A DNA stretch of 64,000 nt. It comes from Agromyces ramosus. Lineage in GTDB: Bacteria > Actinomycetota > Actinomycetes > Actinomycetales > Microbacteriaceae. Positions 1 to 8,356 of this stretch are shown here, piece after piece (the first letter of the stretch is position 1; each line of letters starts with the position of its first letter). The stretch lies in contig NZ_SGWY01000003.1 of NCBI RefSeq assembly GCF_004216665.1, positions 833,068 through 897,067 on the forward strand, given 5' to 3'. The notes beneath the pieces are model-generated. The model had not been told where the DNA came from. It worked only from the letters and a program-made list of their open reading frames with translations, and ran no database searches. Both the position numbers and the translations under genes were made by a program.

Positions 1-1
1 C

Positions 2-1075
2 GTTGCGGGCGCTACGCGACGGAGCGTACACGTCGATGAAGTGGTCGACGAGCTCCTCTGCGCTCTCGCGAGACAGCGGGTACTCGTGCGTCACCGGGAT
101 GCCCCACGCCTCCTCGAGCGTTGCAGGCCAATTGCCCGCGACGACCTCGGGATGCTCGGTCCAGCCCTGGAAGACCTGCGTGAGGCGCTCCTCGTAGTCG
201 GCGGCGCTGAGGCGGTAGTCGTCGGTGTGCGCGTACCCGGCCGCGACATCCGCCTCGGGCATGGTGATGTACGACTCGCTCGCGACGGTGCCGTCGGCGT
301 CGTACGTGATCGACTTCGTGCCGGGCGCGGTCTTCAGCATCGTCTCGGAACGACCGTCGCCGTCGAAGTCGTAGACCAGGAACTGCGTGTAGTGGGCGCC
401 GGCACGGATGTTCACGCCGAGGTCGAGGCGGTTCAGCAGCGTGCCGTCGAGCTCGTAGGTGTCGATGTAGACCGGGCCGGTGTAGCCCTTGATCGAGACG
501 TCCTGCGAGTTCGAGGGGTCCCACTTCACGATGTACTCGTACGCACCGTCCCCGTCCACGTCTCCGACGGAGACGTCGTTGGCCGAGTAGGTGTAAGGCT
601 GCCCGTCGGGGAAGGCCACGCTCTTCGGTGAGATCCCGTCCTCCGGCTTCTGCAGCGGCAGGTCGTGGTAGCCCTGGGCCCAGGCCGAGACGGGGGCGGA
701 TGCCTCGAGCTCGATGCCGTTCACCACGGGGGCGACCGTGTACCGGGCGGTCGCGGAGCCCGCGGCATCCGCGTAGTTGGTGCTGTCGCTGACGGTCGCG
801 AGCTTCGTGCCGTCGCGGTAGACGACGAAGTCGGGGCCGGCGAGGCCCGTGTCGGTGGCGCCGGTCGCCTCGGAGGCGAGCAGGCGCCAGCTGAGGAACA
901 CGCCCTCGCTCGTCGACACCGCGACGAGGCCGCGGTCGAGCGCCTCGAGCTGCGCGATGCCCGCCGGCACGGCGTCGGGTGGTGCCGCGGTCGCCGGTTG
1001 GGCGACGCCGGCGATCAGGCAGCCGGCGGCAGCCACCGCCAGCGCAGCGCGGAATGGATGGGTACCGAGATTCAT
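2..1075 (-). CDS. Rhamnogalacturonan lyase, PL11 family (3' part outside window)
   Basis: Secreted pectin lyase of polysaccharide lyase family 11 (YesW/YesX type), expected to cut the rhamnose-galacturonate backbone of RG-I by beta-elimination outside the cell. 358 codons are visible from the ATG at 1075; the gene runs off the left edge, so most of the catalytic propeller is missing. Residues 1-29 look like a Sec signal peptide ending in ATAA. Residues about 40-125 form the fibronectin-like N-terminal domain. The family hallmarks follow: SVGDVDGDG, KWDPSNSQD, IRAGAHYTQF and YDFDGDG, with acidic calcium-type loops. A longer open frame on the same strand is a shadow and was discarded. The gene stands alone, divergent from the DtxR-type gene, with a LacI-type operator just upstream. 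Confidence 0.88.
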   Translation of the reverse strand, partial: MNLGTHPFRAALAVAAAGCLIAGVAQPATAAPPDAVPAGIAQLEALDRGLVAVSTSEGVFLSWRLLASEATGATDTGLAGPDFVVYRDGTKLATVSDSTNYADAAGSATARYTVAPVVNGIELEASAPVSAWAQGYHDLPLQKPEDGISPKSVAFPDGQPYTYSANDVSVGDVDGDGAYEYIVKWDPSNSQDVSIKGYTGPVYIDTYELDGTLLNRLDLGVNIRAGAHYTQFLVYDFDGDGRSETMLKTAPGTKSITYDADGTVASESYITMPEADVAAGYAHTDDYRLSAADYEERLTQVFQGWTEHPEVVAGNWPATLEEAWGIPVTHEYPLSRESAEELVDHFIDVYAPSRSARN

Positions 1076-1111
1076 CGTCGAATCCTTCTCTGGGCTCATG
1101 GCCCGTCGGTG

Positions 1112-1125
1112 GGATAGCGCTTTCC
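1112..1125. promoter_or_regulatory. LacI-family operator-like palindrome
   Basis: GGAAAGCGCTATCC on the minus strand is a 14-bp near-perfect palindrome with the central CG typical of LacI/PurR-family operators. It sits 37 bp upstream of the lyase start codon, where a repressor would block transcription. Induction by a pectin sugar is inferred. No LacI gene is in the window. Confidence 0.55.
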
Positions 1126-1232
1126 GTGCGAAGTCGAACGTAGCCCCCGAAGGAGGGGCGGTCAAGACCCGGGGGCCAAATTGACACGATTCAGCCATCG
1201 GCGGCCGAGCGCCGCGGTGTCGAACCTGCCGC

Positions 1233-1238
1233 TATCCT
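1233..1238 (+). promoter_or_regulatory. -10 box of DtxR-type gene, leaderless type
   Basis: TATCCT lies 7 bases before the ATG at 1246. There is no Shine-Dalgarno sequence in between, so the transcript would start at or next to the start codon. This supports the chosen start. Confidence 0.5.
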
Positions 1239-1245
1239 GAGGCCG

Positions 1246-1899
1246 ATGCCTGCCACGAGCCCTGCGATCGAGGACTACCTCAAGACGGTGTACGCCCACA
1301 CCGAATGGCAGCCCGACCCCATCACGCCGAAGGTGCTCGCCGACCGCCTCGGCGTCGCGCCGTCGTCGGTCACCGAGATGGTGAAGAAGATGGCGGCGGC
1401 CGGACTCGTCTCGCACGTGCCCTACGGCGCGGTGCGCCTGACGGATGCCGGTCTCGCGCGCGCCCTCGCGGTGGTGCGCCGCCACCGCCTCATCGAGACC
1501 TGGCTCGTGCAGGAGATGGGGTACGGCTGGGACGAGGTGCACGACGAGGCCGAGATCCTCGAGCACGCGATCTCCGACCGGCTGCTCGAGGCGATCGACG
1601 CCCGGCTCGGGCGACCGGGGCGCGACCCGCACGGCGACGCCATCCCGTCGGCCGCCGGCACGCTCGAACCGCGCAACGCCGTGCTCCTCGCCGACACCGA
1701 GCGGGGCCACGAGGGCGCCGTCGTGCGCATCAGCGACCGCGATCCCGCGGTGCTGCGCGCGCTTGACGACGCGGGCATCGGGCTCGACACGGTGCTCACG
1801 GTCACGGATGCCGCGGCGGCATCCGTGAGCGTCACGGTCGCCGATCGGGCGCACACGCTCCCCCGCGGCGCGGCCCAGGCGATCTGGGTCACGGCGTAG
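1246..1899 (+). CDS. DtxR/MntR-family metal-dependent transcriptional regulator
   Basis: Cytoplasmic metalloregulator of the DtxR/IdeR/MntR family, which uses Fe(II) or Mn(II) as corepressor and controls metal uptake. Of 217 residues, about 5-65 form the winged helix (AIEDYLKTVY, LGVAPSSVTEMVKKM). Residues 70-140 form the dimerisation and metal-binding domain with the typical RRHRLIETWL, E and H-rich segment (WDEVHDEAEILEHAIS). The remainder is an SH3-like/FeoA-type C-terminal domain, so the protein has full IdeR-like length. Metal choice cannot be read from the sequence. A 27-bp perfect palindrome built from GGATGCC/GGCATCC lies inside the coding region near the 3' end. Confidence 0.9.
   Translation: MPATSPAIEDYLKTVYAHTEWQPDPITPKVLADRLGVAPSSVTEMVKKMAAAGLVSHVPYGAVRLTDAGLARALAVVRRHRLIETWLVQEMGYGWDEVHDEAEILEHAISDRLLEAIDARLGRPGRDPHGDAIPSAAGTLEPRNAVLLADTERGHEGAVVRISDRDPAVLRALDDAGIGLDTVLTVTDAAAASVSVTVADRAHTLPRGAAQAIWVTA
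1802..1828. repeat. Intragenic palindrome made of GGATGCC/GGCATCC
   Basis: Arms of 13 bp (TCACGGATGCCGC and its complement) flank one central base, inside the DtxR-type coding sequence. It encodes a TDAAAAS stretch using the codons GAT and GCA, which are otherwise uncommon here. Confidence 0.8.
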
Positions 1900-1962
1900 C
1901 ACATGCGTCGCGCGTGCGACCCGGCGGCATCCGCTGTTCATCGGGCTGTGATCTTCGCGCCC

Positions 1963-1968
1963 TAGTCT
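1963..1968 (+). promoter_or_regulatory. -10 box of HAD phosphatase gene, leaderless type
   Basis: TAGTCT is followed by 6 bases and the ATG at 1975. This argues for the ATG rather than the in-frame GTG at 1969. Confidence 0.5.
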
Positions 1969-1974
1969 GTGCAC

Positions 1975-2772
1975 ATGGGACGACGTGATGAAGTCGAGTG
2001 CTGGCTCACCGACATGGACGGCGTGCTGGTGCACGAGAACCACGCCCTGCCCGGCGCGGCCGAGCTGCTGCAGCAGTGGGAGGACGCGGGTACGCCCTAC
2101 CTGGTGCTCACGAACAACTCGATCTTCACGGCCCGCGACCTGTCGGCGCGGCTGCGGGCCAGCGGGCTGCACGTGCCCGAGCACCGCATCTGGACCTCGG
2201 CGCTCGCGACCGCCGACTTCCTCAAGCAGCAGCTGCCCGGCGGCACGGCGTTCGTCATCGGCGAGGCCGGCATCCTGACGGCCCTGCACGAGGCGGGCTT
2301 CGTGATGACCGAGACCGATCCCGACTTCGTCGTGGTGGGCGAGACCCGCAACTACTCGTTCGAGGCGATCACCAAGGCGATCCGCCTGATCGGCAACGGG
2401 GCACGGTTCATCGTCACCAATCCGGATGCCACGGGCCCGTCGGCCGATGGCCCACTGCCCGCAACCGGGGCGATCGCCGCGCTGATCACCAAGGCCACGG
2501 GCAAGGAGCCGTACGTGGTGGGCAAGCCGAACCCGATGATGTTCCGGTCGGCGCTCAACAAGATCGGCGCGCACTCCGAGAACACGGCCATGATCGGCGA
2601 CCGCATGGACACCGACATCGTCGCGGGCATCGAGGCCGGGCTGCACACGGTGCTCGTGCTCACGGGCATCAGCGACCAGGCCGAGATCGAGCGGTATCCG
2701 TTCCGGCCCGAGGAGATCCTCTCGGGCGTGCACGAGCTCGTGCGCCGGGAGCCGACGGAGTCGGACCTCTAG
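1975..2772 (+). CDS. HAD-IIA family (NagD-like) phosphatase
   Basis: Haloacid dehalogenase superfamily hydrolase of subclass IIA (NagD, 4-nitrophenylphosphatase and phosphoglycolate phosphatase relatives), which removes phosphate from small cytoplasmic metabolites. The protein has 265 residues. Motif I is D13-M-D15-G (nucleophile and general acid). Motif II is TNNS at 46-49. The lysine of motif III is in VGKPNP and motif IV is in IGDRMDTDI. A large alpha/beta cap sits between motifs II and III as expected. The start at 1975 follows a leaderless-type promoter. The natural substrate cannot be told from sequence. The gene is convergent with the nucleoside hydrolase gene. Confidence 0.9.
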   Translation: MGRRDEVECWLTDMDGVLVHENHALPGAAELLQQWEDAGTPYLVLTNNSIFTARDLSARLRASGLHVPEHRIWTSALATADFLKQQLPGGTAFVIGEAGILTALHEAGFVMTETDPDFVVVGETRNYSFEAITKAIRLIGNGARFIVTNPDATGPSADGPLPATGAIAALITKATGKEPYVVGKPNPMMFRSALNKIGAHSENTAMIGDRMDTDIVAGIEAGLHTVLVLTGISDQAEIERYPFRPEEILSGVHELVRREPTESDL

Positions 2773-2800
2773 CCGCGACGGATCCGTCGGAGCGCCGAGC

Positions 2801-3733
2801 TCAGGCGAGCCGCGCGATCGCCGCCTCGAGCAGGCCCCAGAACCGGTCGACGTCGAGGTGGGTCGCCACCCACGCGTTCGGCTCCCGCCGCAGCATCCCG
2901 TCGAGGTCGACGCTCGTCGCGCCCGCCGTCTCGGTGCCGGCGAGCTCGACATCGAGGCGGGTGTGCGCGAGCGCGACGGCGTCGGGGTCGACGAGCACCG
3001 CCACCGCCACCGGATCGTGCAGCGGCCCGTCGGGCATGCCGAAGACCTCGGCGTTGGTGCGGCAGAAGAACTCGAGCAGCTCGTCGCCGAACGCCGCGGT
3101 CGCGGTGCCGACCCTGCCGAGCCGCTCGCGCACTGCCGCGGTCACGAGCGCCCGGTGCGTGACGTTCAGCCCGACCATCGTGAAGCGGATGCCGCTGCCG
3201 ACCACGAGGGCGAGCGCCTCGGGATCGACCCACGCGTTGAACTCGGCGTACGGCGTGACGTTGCCGCGCCCGGTCGATCCGCCCATCCACACGACCTCGC
3301 GGATGCGGGACGCGACGTCGGCACGGTCGCGCAGCAGGATCGCCACGTTGGTGAGCGGGCCCGTGGCCACGATCGCGACGGGATCGGGTGAGGCGAGCAG
3401 GGTGTCGGCCATGAGCTCGGTCGCCGTGCGCGGGTCGAGCGGCATCGCCGGCTCGGGCAGCACCGGGCCGCCGAGCCCGTTCTCGCCGTGGATCCACTCC
3501 GCGGTCTCGAGCGCGCGTGCGATCGGCCCCGCGGCGCCCGCGGCGACCGGCACCCCGGTCACGCCGGCCACGGTGAGCGCGATGCGCGCGTTGCGGCTGG
3601 TGTGCTCGATCGACACGTTGCCGCCGACCGTCGTGACGGCGAGCAGCTCGAGCGACGGATGCCCCGCCGCGAGCCAGAGTCCGAAGACGTCGTCGTGCCC
3701 GGGGTCGCAGTCGACGATCACGGGCACCGTCAT
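2801..3733 (-). CDS. Inosine-uridine preferring nucleoside hydrolase
   Basis: Hydrolyses the N-glycosidic bond of ribonucleosides to a free base and ribose (IunH/Rih family). The 310-residue protein begins with the calcium-binding signature D8-C-D10-P-G-H-D-D15, which defines the family, and keeps the later ATGPLTN and NAWVDPEA segments around the active site. Base preference (purine or pyrimidine) cannot be assigned. It overlaps the ribokinase stop by 4 bases (ATGA), so ribose released here could be phosphorylated by the co-translated kinase. It is the last gene of a leftward unit that begins with pyrE. Confidence 0.92.
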   Translation of the reverse strand: MTVPVIVDCDPGHDDVFGLWLAAGHPSLELLAVTTVGGNVSIEHTSRNARIALTVAGVTGVPVAAGAAGPIARALETAEWIHGENGLGGPVLPEPAMPLDPRTATELMADTLLASPDPVAIVATGPLTNVAILLRDRADVASRIREVVWMGGSTGRGNVTPYAEFNAWVDPEALALVVGSGIRFTMVGLNVTHRALVTAAVRERLGRVGTATAAFGDELLEFFCRTNAEVFGMPDGPLHDPVAVAVLVDPDAVALAHTRLDVELAGTETAGATSVDLDGMLRREPNAWVATHLDVDRFWGLLEAAIARLA

Positions 3734-4683
3734 GCGGGGTCCTGCGCGTCCGTGAGCCCGGCAGACGACAGCACCGCGTGCCGGGGCGCGTACGAGTCGA
3801 CCGTGCCGCGCGACTGCACCGCGAGCGCGCCCGCGGCGACCGCGAATCGCAACGCCTCGTCGAGAGGTCGCCCCTCCGCGAGGAATGCGGCGAGGGCGCC
3901 GGTGAAGCCGTCACCGGCACCGGTCGTGTCCACGGCGTCGACGCGGGGGGCGGCGGCCGTCCACGAGCCGTCCGCGGAGGCCGCCACCGCACCGGCCGAG
4001 CCGAGCGTCACGACGATCGAGCGGGCGGTCCGGGCGACGGCGGATGCCGCGAGCTCGCGCCACGCGTCGAGCGATGCGCCGGCGGCATCCGTGCCGAGGC
4101 CCACCGCGCGCGCCTCGTGCTCGTTGACGACCAGCGGGTCGGCGAACCGCAGCGTCGCCGCATCGACCGGCGCGGGCGGCGCGAGGTTCAGCACGAAGCG
4201 CACGCCCGCGTCTGCCGCGAGCTCGGCGACGCGCTGGATGGTGGCCACCGGGAGCTCACCCTGGGTGAGCACGACCGCCGCGGACGCGATGCGCCCGGAG
4301 TCGGCCTCGGCGGCGGCGGGCGTCAGGGCGAGGTTGGCGCCGCCCGTGACGATGATCGTGTTCTCGCCCGAGTCCGCGACCGTGATCTGGGCGACGCCGG
4401 TGGGGGCGTCCGCCTCGCGACCGACCGCGCCGGTCGACAGCCCGAACCGCTCGAGGGTCGCCAGCGCGAAGTCGCCCGCGGCATCCGTGCCGATCCGCGC
4501 GACGAGCTCGACGGATGCCCCGACGACGTGCGCGGCGACCGCCTGGTTCGAGCCCTTGCCTCCGAGCGCCACGCGGAAGCCGTGGGAGAGGATCGTCTGA
4601 CCCGGCGCGGGGAACGCCTCGACGTAGCTCGTCGAGTCGACGTTCAGGGAGCCGACGACGACGACCCGGCCGTGCGAGCCCAC
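3730..4683 (-). CDS. rbsK: Ribokinase (PfkB family)
   Basis: ATP-dependent kinase forming ribose-5-phosphate from ribose. The 317 residues contain the ribokinase signature GGKGSNQAVAA near the N terminus and the catalytic motif DTTGAGDGFTGAL near residue 250, whose aspartate is the base. I use the GTG at 4683, which begins one base after the TAG of the upstream gene. The frame stays open further 5', but those extra residues (rich in R, S and P) would lie inside the neighbour. The next gene is nucleoside hydrolase (ATGA overlap), giving a nucleoside-to-ribose-5-phosphate salvage pair. The product feeds PRPP, the co-substrate of PyrE in the same unit. Confidence 0.9.
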   Translation of the reverse strand: MGSHGRVVVVGSLNVDSTSYVEAFPAPGQTILSHGFRVALGGKGSNQAVAAHVVGASVELVARIGTDAAGDFALATLERFGLSTGAVGREADAPTGVAQITVADSGENTIIVTGGANLALTPAAAEADSGRIASAAVVLTQGELPVATIQRVAELAADAGVRFVLNLAPPAPVDAATLRFADPLVVNEHEARAVGLGTDAAGASLDAWRELAASAVARTARSIVVTLGSAGAVAASADGSWTAAAPRVDAVDTTGAGDGFTGALAAFLAEGRPLDEALRFAVAAGALAVQSRGTVDSYAPRHAVLSSAGLTDAQDPA

Positions 4684-4684
4684 G

Positions 4685-7645
4685 CTATGCCGCGGGCCCC
4701 GGCCCGGCGATGCTCGCCGTGAGCGGCTCGCCACCGGCGCGGTTCGCGAAGCAGTAGTACGTGCGCTCGCCCGCCGCCCACTGCTCCTCGGTGACGGGGA
4801 ACGCCGCCTGCACCTGCAGGTCGTTCACGCCCGACACCGCGGCGACGTCGATCACGCCGGGCGCCGTGCAGAGCAGGTTCATCTGCGAGGCGATCTCGCT
4901 CTCGCCGGGGAACGGCGTCGTCGCGTCGCCGGGCAGCGTGCCGCGGTACACGAGCTGTGCCGCGTGGGGTGCCGCGCAGTCGACGACGGTGAACTCCTCG
5001 TCCCAGGCCGACCCGAACGGGTCGATGCACTCGCCTCCGAAGAGCGTGTTCCACGCGTGCACGCCGACGGGCTGCGGGGCGGTCGGCGCGGCGACCGGCG
5101 TCTCGGTCGGGGTGGGGGACGCGGACGGCCCGGCGGCCTCGCCGCCGCCGGAGATCAGGGTGCCGACGTAGAACAGTCCGGCGAGCACGACGAGCACCAC
5201 GAGGCCGCCCGCGATCCAGAGCAGCGTGCGGACCGTGCGGTGGTCGCCTCCCGGGCCGGAGCCGCCGGGACCGGCCGAGCCGCCCGAACCGGGAGGTCGT
5301 GGTGCAGGGCCCGAGGGCCGGGGTTGTGCGGGCGCCGGTGCGGGTTGCGGCGTGGCCGCCCTCGCCCCCGTGGTGCCCGCCAGGCCCGCGCCCGCGACGG
5401 CCGTGTCGGCCGCGAAGGGCCAACCCGACGGACCGGAATCCGGCTCGGCCGGCAGGCGGGCGGAGCCGAAGAGCGCGGCGAGCGGATCGTCGTCGTGATC
5501 CGCCGGCGCGGCCGGGGTCGGTCGGCTCGCCCCGGCGGACGTCGGGAACAGCGCGGTGAGCGCATCGTCGCCACCCGGCGGCGTCGTCGACTGGGCGGTC
5601 GGGTACGCCGCCGTGGCCGGCTCGGCCGCATCGGTGGCCGCGAGATCGTCGTCGACCGACCGACCGGGCTCGGGCCCGGGCTCGGGCTCGGGTTCCGGTT
5701 CCGGTTCCGGCTCGGGTTCGGGCTCCGGCTCGGGTTCGGCCTGGATCGGCACCATCCAGAACGGCAGGGGCTCGTCGGGCTCCTCGGCCTCGTGCTCCGC
5801 CGCCACCTCGGTGGGCTCGACGGCCACGGCCGCAGGCTCGTCGGCCGCGGGCGTGCCGGCGAGCGGCTCGTCGATCGCCGGCCCATCGGGCGCGGTCCCA
5901 TCTCGGTTGCCGTCCGCGATCGGCGACGGCACGACGTCGTCCCCTCCGCCGGCCGCAGCGGCCTTCGGGTCCGCGGCGGACGGGTCGGGCGTGAGGTTCC
6001 AGAAGTATCCGGTCTCGGCGAGCTCGCGGGCGATCGGTGACTCCGCATCGGGCGCAGGCTCGGACTCGGCGGTGGCGTCCGCGCGCCCGCGCCCGAAGAA
6101 TCGCGCGGCCCCGTTGCGCGGCGGCTCCGGCTCGTCGGCCTCCTCTTCGGCGTCGTCATCGTCGCCGAACGCGAGGCCGAGGGCGTCGAGGGCCTCGTCG
6201 CCGGGGCGGACCGGCGGCGTTCCCCCGCCGTCGGACCCGAACCCGGAACCCGACCGCTCGTCGGGCACGTCGGTCGATCCCTCGTCGGACGCCGGGCGAC
6301 CCCCGCCTGCGGCGAGGGCGGCGAGCAGGTCGTCGACCGGCTCGTCGGACTCCCGGTCGCCGCCACGGTCGTCGCCACCACCGCCGGCCGCGGCGAAGGC
6401 CGGGAGCGGCACGCGACGATTCGCGGCCGACTCGGTCTGCACGCCGACGGGTTCGGAGACCGACGACTCCGCCTCGCCCCGCACCTCGATGAAGGGGAAG
6501 TCGTTCGTGGTCATGGTCGCCTCGGCGGGCGTCGCCGGCGGAGTGGTCGTCGCCGAGGGACGGGTCAGCGCCGCGAACGGGTCGACGGTGTCGGCGGCGA
6601 ACGCGCCGAATCGGTCCGACGCGGGTGCCGGGAGCGGGTCGGACGGGACGGCCCCTGCCGGCGTCGCTGACGCGGACGACCCCTCGTCACGGAGGGCCGA
6701 CCACAGCTCGTCGTCGTGGCCGGCAGCTCGTCCGGGCTGGGCGGCCCGTTCGTCCCAGCCGGCCGGAGCGGTCGTCGGCGCGATCGGATGCCGCGGCGGA
6801 CGCACCGTCTCGGCGGGCGGCTGCGCCGGCTCGGGCGACGGCGACGTGGGCGCGGTCGACGCGGGCGGAGCCGGCGGCTCGGGCGTCACGGGGGGCGTCG
6901 CCACCGGCGTGAACGACTGGCGGGCCACGGGCGGAGGCGTGAAGCCGGCGAACGGCGTCGCCTCGGGCTCACGGCTCGTCGCCTCGGGCTCCCGGCTGCT
7001 CGGCTCGGGCTCCCGGCTGCTCGGCTCGGGCTCCCGGCTGCTCGGCTCGGGCGGCGCCGGCGACGGCGCTCGGTCGTCGGCCGTCGGCTCGGGGGACGGG
7101 GGCGCCGAGAGGTTGCGGAAGGCCGCCCGGATGGCGTCCTCCGAGTCGAGGTCGCCCGACCCCCAGGTGAGGGCGAAGGGCGCCGTCGGCGTGACGGGGC
7201 CGGGCGGCGTCGCCGGCTCGGATGGCGCGACGGGCGCCGACGGGACCGCGCCCGGTCGACCGACGGTGAACGGCGGGTTCCACGCGGGGAGCCCGGCAGC
7301 CGTCTCCGCCTCGGCGGCGGGTGTCGACACCGGAGGCTCGACCTGCGACGGCACGCCCTCGGGAGCCGAGGGGGCGGGCGGCCCGCCGATCACGGGCAGC
7401 GCACGCGTCGGGGCATCCGGGGCCACCGGCGACTCGGCCAGCGAGAACCAGTCGAGCACCTCCTCGCGACGGGGCGCGGGAGCGGGTGGCTCCGTCGGGG
7501 CGGGCGCCGGAGCCGCCTGCTCGGGCGGCGCGACCGGCGACGGCGGTGCGACGGGCGGGTCCTGACGCGCTGGAGTGGACCCGGCCGCGAGTTGCGCGAG
7601 CAGCCAGTCGGCGTCGTCGTCGAAGTCACGCCCGTCGCGATTCAT
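4685..7645 (-). CDS. Large Pro/Glu/Ala-rich membrane protein with C-terminal septum-formation-like domain
   Basis: A 986-residue protein of unknown function. Residues 1 to about 800 are low complexity and acidic, rich in P, E, A, S and D, with an EP-dipeptide tract and seven-residue SSREPEP repeats. A single transmembrane segment (LLWIAGGLVVLVVLAGLFYV) lies near residue 830. The last 130 residues, predicted outside, resemble the actinobacterial septum-formation domain: GECIDPF, VVDCAAPHAAQLVYRG and several cysteines (disulfides likely). The topology would put a very long disordered arm in the cytoplasm and a small folded domain outside. It sits between pyrE (TGATG junction) and ribokinase (1-base gap), so it is co-translated with nucleotide enzymes, which is unexpected. 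Function is not assigned. Confidence 0.85.
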   Translation of the reverse strand: MNRDGRDFDDDADWLLAQLAAGSTPARQDPPVAPPSPVAPPEQAAPAPAPTEPPAPAPRREEVLDWFSLAESPVAPDAPTRALPVIGGPPAPSAPEGVPSQVEPPVSTPAAEAETAAGLPAWNPPFTVGRPGAVPSAPVAPSEPATPPGPVTPTAPFALTWGSGDLDSEDAIRAAFRNLSAPPSPEPTADDRAPSPAPPEPSSREPEPSSREPEPSSREPEATSREPEATPFAGFTPPPVARQSFTPVATPPVTPEPPAPPASTAPTSPSPEPAQPPAETVRPPRHPIAPTTAPAGWDERAAQPGRAAGHDDELWSALRDEGSSASATPAGAVPSDPLPAPASDRFGAFAADTVDPFAALTRPSATTTPPATPAEATMTTNDFPFIEVRGEAESSVSEPVGVQTESAANRRVPLPAFAAAGGGGDDRGGDRESDEPVDDLLAALAAGGGRPASDEGSTDVPDERSGSGFGSDGGGTPPVRPGDEALDALGLAFGDDDDAEEEADEPEPPRNGAARFFGRGRADATAESEPAPDAESPIARELAETGYFWNLTPDPSAADPKAAAAGGGDDVVPSPIADGNRDGTAPDGPAIDEPLAGTPAADEPAAVAVEPTEVAAEHEAEEPDEPLPFWMVPIQAEPEPEPEPEPEPEPEPEPEPGPEPGRSVDDDLAATDAAEPATAAYPTAQSTTPPGGDDALTALFPTSAGASRPTPAAPADHDDDPLAALFGSARLPAEPDSGPSGWPFAADTAVAGAGLAGTTGARAATPQPAPAPAQPRPSGPAPRPPGSGGSAGPGGSGPGGDHRTVRTLLWIAGGLVVLVVLAGLFYVGTLISGGGEAAGPSASPTPTETPVAAPTAPQPVGVHAWNTLFGGECIDPFGSAWDEEFTVVDCAAPHAAQLVYRGTLPGDATTPFPGESEIASQMNLLCTAPGVIDVAAVSGVNDLQVQAAFPVTEEQWAAGERTYYCFANRAGGEPLTASIAGPGPAA
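5667..5739. repeat. Hexanucleotide tract encoding (EP)n
   Basis: A degenerate 6-bp repeat (ggctcg / ggttcc / ggctcc on the plus strand) inside the large membrane-protein gene encodes about ten Glu-Pro dipeptides plus GP variants. Length variation by slippage is plausible. Confidence 0.8.
6958..7055. repeat. 21-bp coding repeats (SSREPEP heptads)
   Basis: Three close copies of a 21-bp unit and two diverged ones encode EPSSREP-type and EATSREP-type heptapeptides in the disordered region of the 986-residue protein. The three identical copies suggest recent expansion. Confidence 0.8.
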
Positions 7646-8217
7646 CAGGCCAATCCCAGGTCTTCGAGGCCGATCGCCGCCAGGTAGGGCACCCCTGCAC
7701 CCTCGATCACCTCGCGGGCCCCGGTGGCGCGGTCCACCACGACGGCGACGGCGACCACCTCGGCGCCGACGGCACGCAGGGCCTCGATCGCCTTGAGCGG
7801 CGAGCCGCCGGTGGTGGAGGTGTCCTCGAGCACGATGACGCGCCGGCCCGCGACGTCGGGGCCCTCGACCTGCTTGCCGCGACCGTGGTCCTTCGGCTCC
7901 TTGCGCACGACGAACGCGTCGTAGGCGAGCCCGCGAGCGGCGCCCTGGTGCAGGATCGCCGACGCGATGGGGTCGGCGCCCATGGTCATGCCCCCGACGG
8001 CATCGACGTCGGGCACGTCGGCGATGAGGTCGAGCATGACCTGGCCGATCAGCGGCGCGACGCGGTGGTCGAGGCTCACCTTGCGCAGGTCGACGTAGTA
8101 CGAGGCCTTCTTGCCGCTGGTCAGCGTGAAGTCGCCGTGGAACACCGCGTCGGCCGAGATGTGCTCGATGAGCTGTCGGCGTGCGTCGGTGCTGCTGAGC
8201 TGGGGCGCAAGGGTCAC
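7645..8217 (-). CDS. pyrE: Orotate phosphoribosyltransferase
   Basis: Fifth step of UMP synthesis: joins orotate and PRPP to orotidine-5'-phosphate. The 190-residue protein carries the expected TLTSGKKASYYVDLRK substrate loop, the VVRKEPKDHG flexible catalytic loop (Lys and His) and the PRPP-binding motif VIVLEDTSTTGGS near residues 127-139. The GTG start at 8217 is supported by a TAGAGT box 6 bases upstream. Its stop overlaps the next start by one base (TGATG). It leads a four-gene leftward unit with the membrane protein, ribokinase and nucleoside hydrolase. Confidence 0.95.
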   Translation of the reverse strand: MTLAPQLSSTDARRQLIEHISADAVFHGDFTLTSGKKASYYVDLRKVSLDHRVAPLIGQVMLDLIADVPDVDAVGGMTMGADPIASAILHQGAARGLAYDAFVVRKEPKDHGRGKQVEGPDVAGRRVIVLEDTSTTGGSPLKAIEALRAVGAEVVAVAVVVDRATGAREVIEGAGVPYLAAIGLEDLGLA

Positions 8218-8223
8218 CTGAAT

Positions 8224-8229
8224 ACTCTA
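8224..8229 (-). promoter_or_regulatory. -10 box of pyrE, leaderless type
   Basis: TAGAGT on the minus strand is followed by 6 bases (ATTCAG) and the GTG start of pyrE, with no ribosome-binding site. A leaderless start leaves no room for a pyrimidine-sensing leader or attenuator at this gene. Confidence 0.5.
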
Positions 8230-8356
8230 CGGCTCCCCTGCCTCTGAGGGAGGGCCGGATGCCGCGTCGCCTCCCGACGGCGTGCGCATCGGGATCCCCC
8301 CGGGCGCATGCCGATGCGCACGCGGGCCGGGGACGTCCGCCGGCATCGGCAGACGA

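Noticed and set aside
12..1187. 391-codon minus-strand frame at the left edge
   Set aside because: The lyase reads in a different minus-strand frame with signal peptide and PL11 motifs; this frame is arginine-rich noise.
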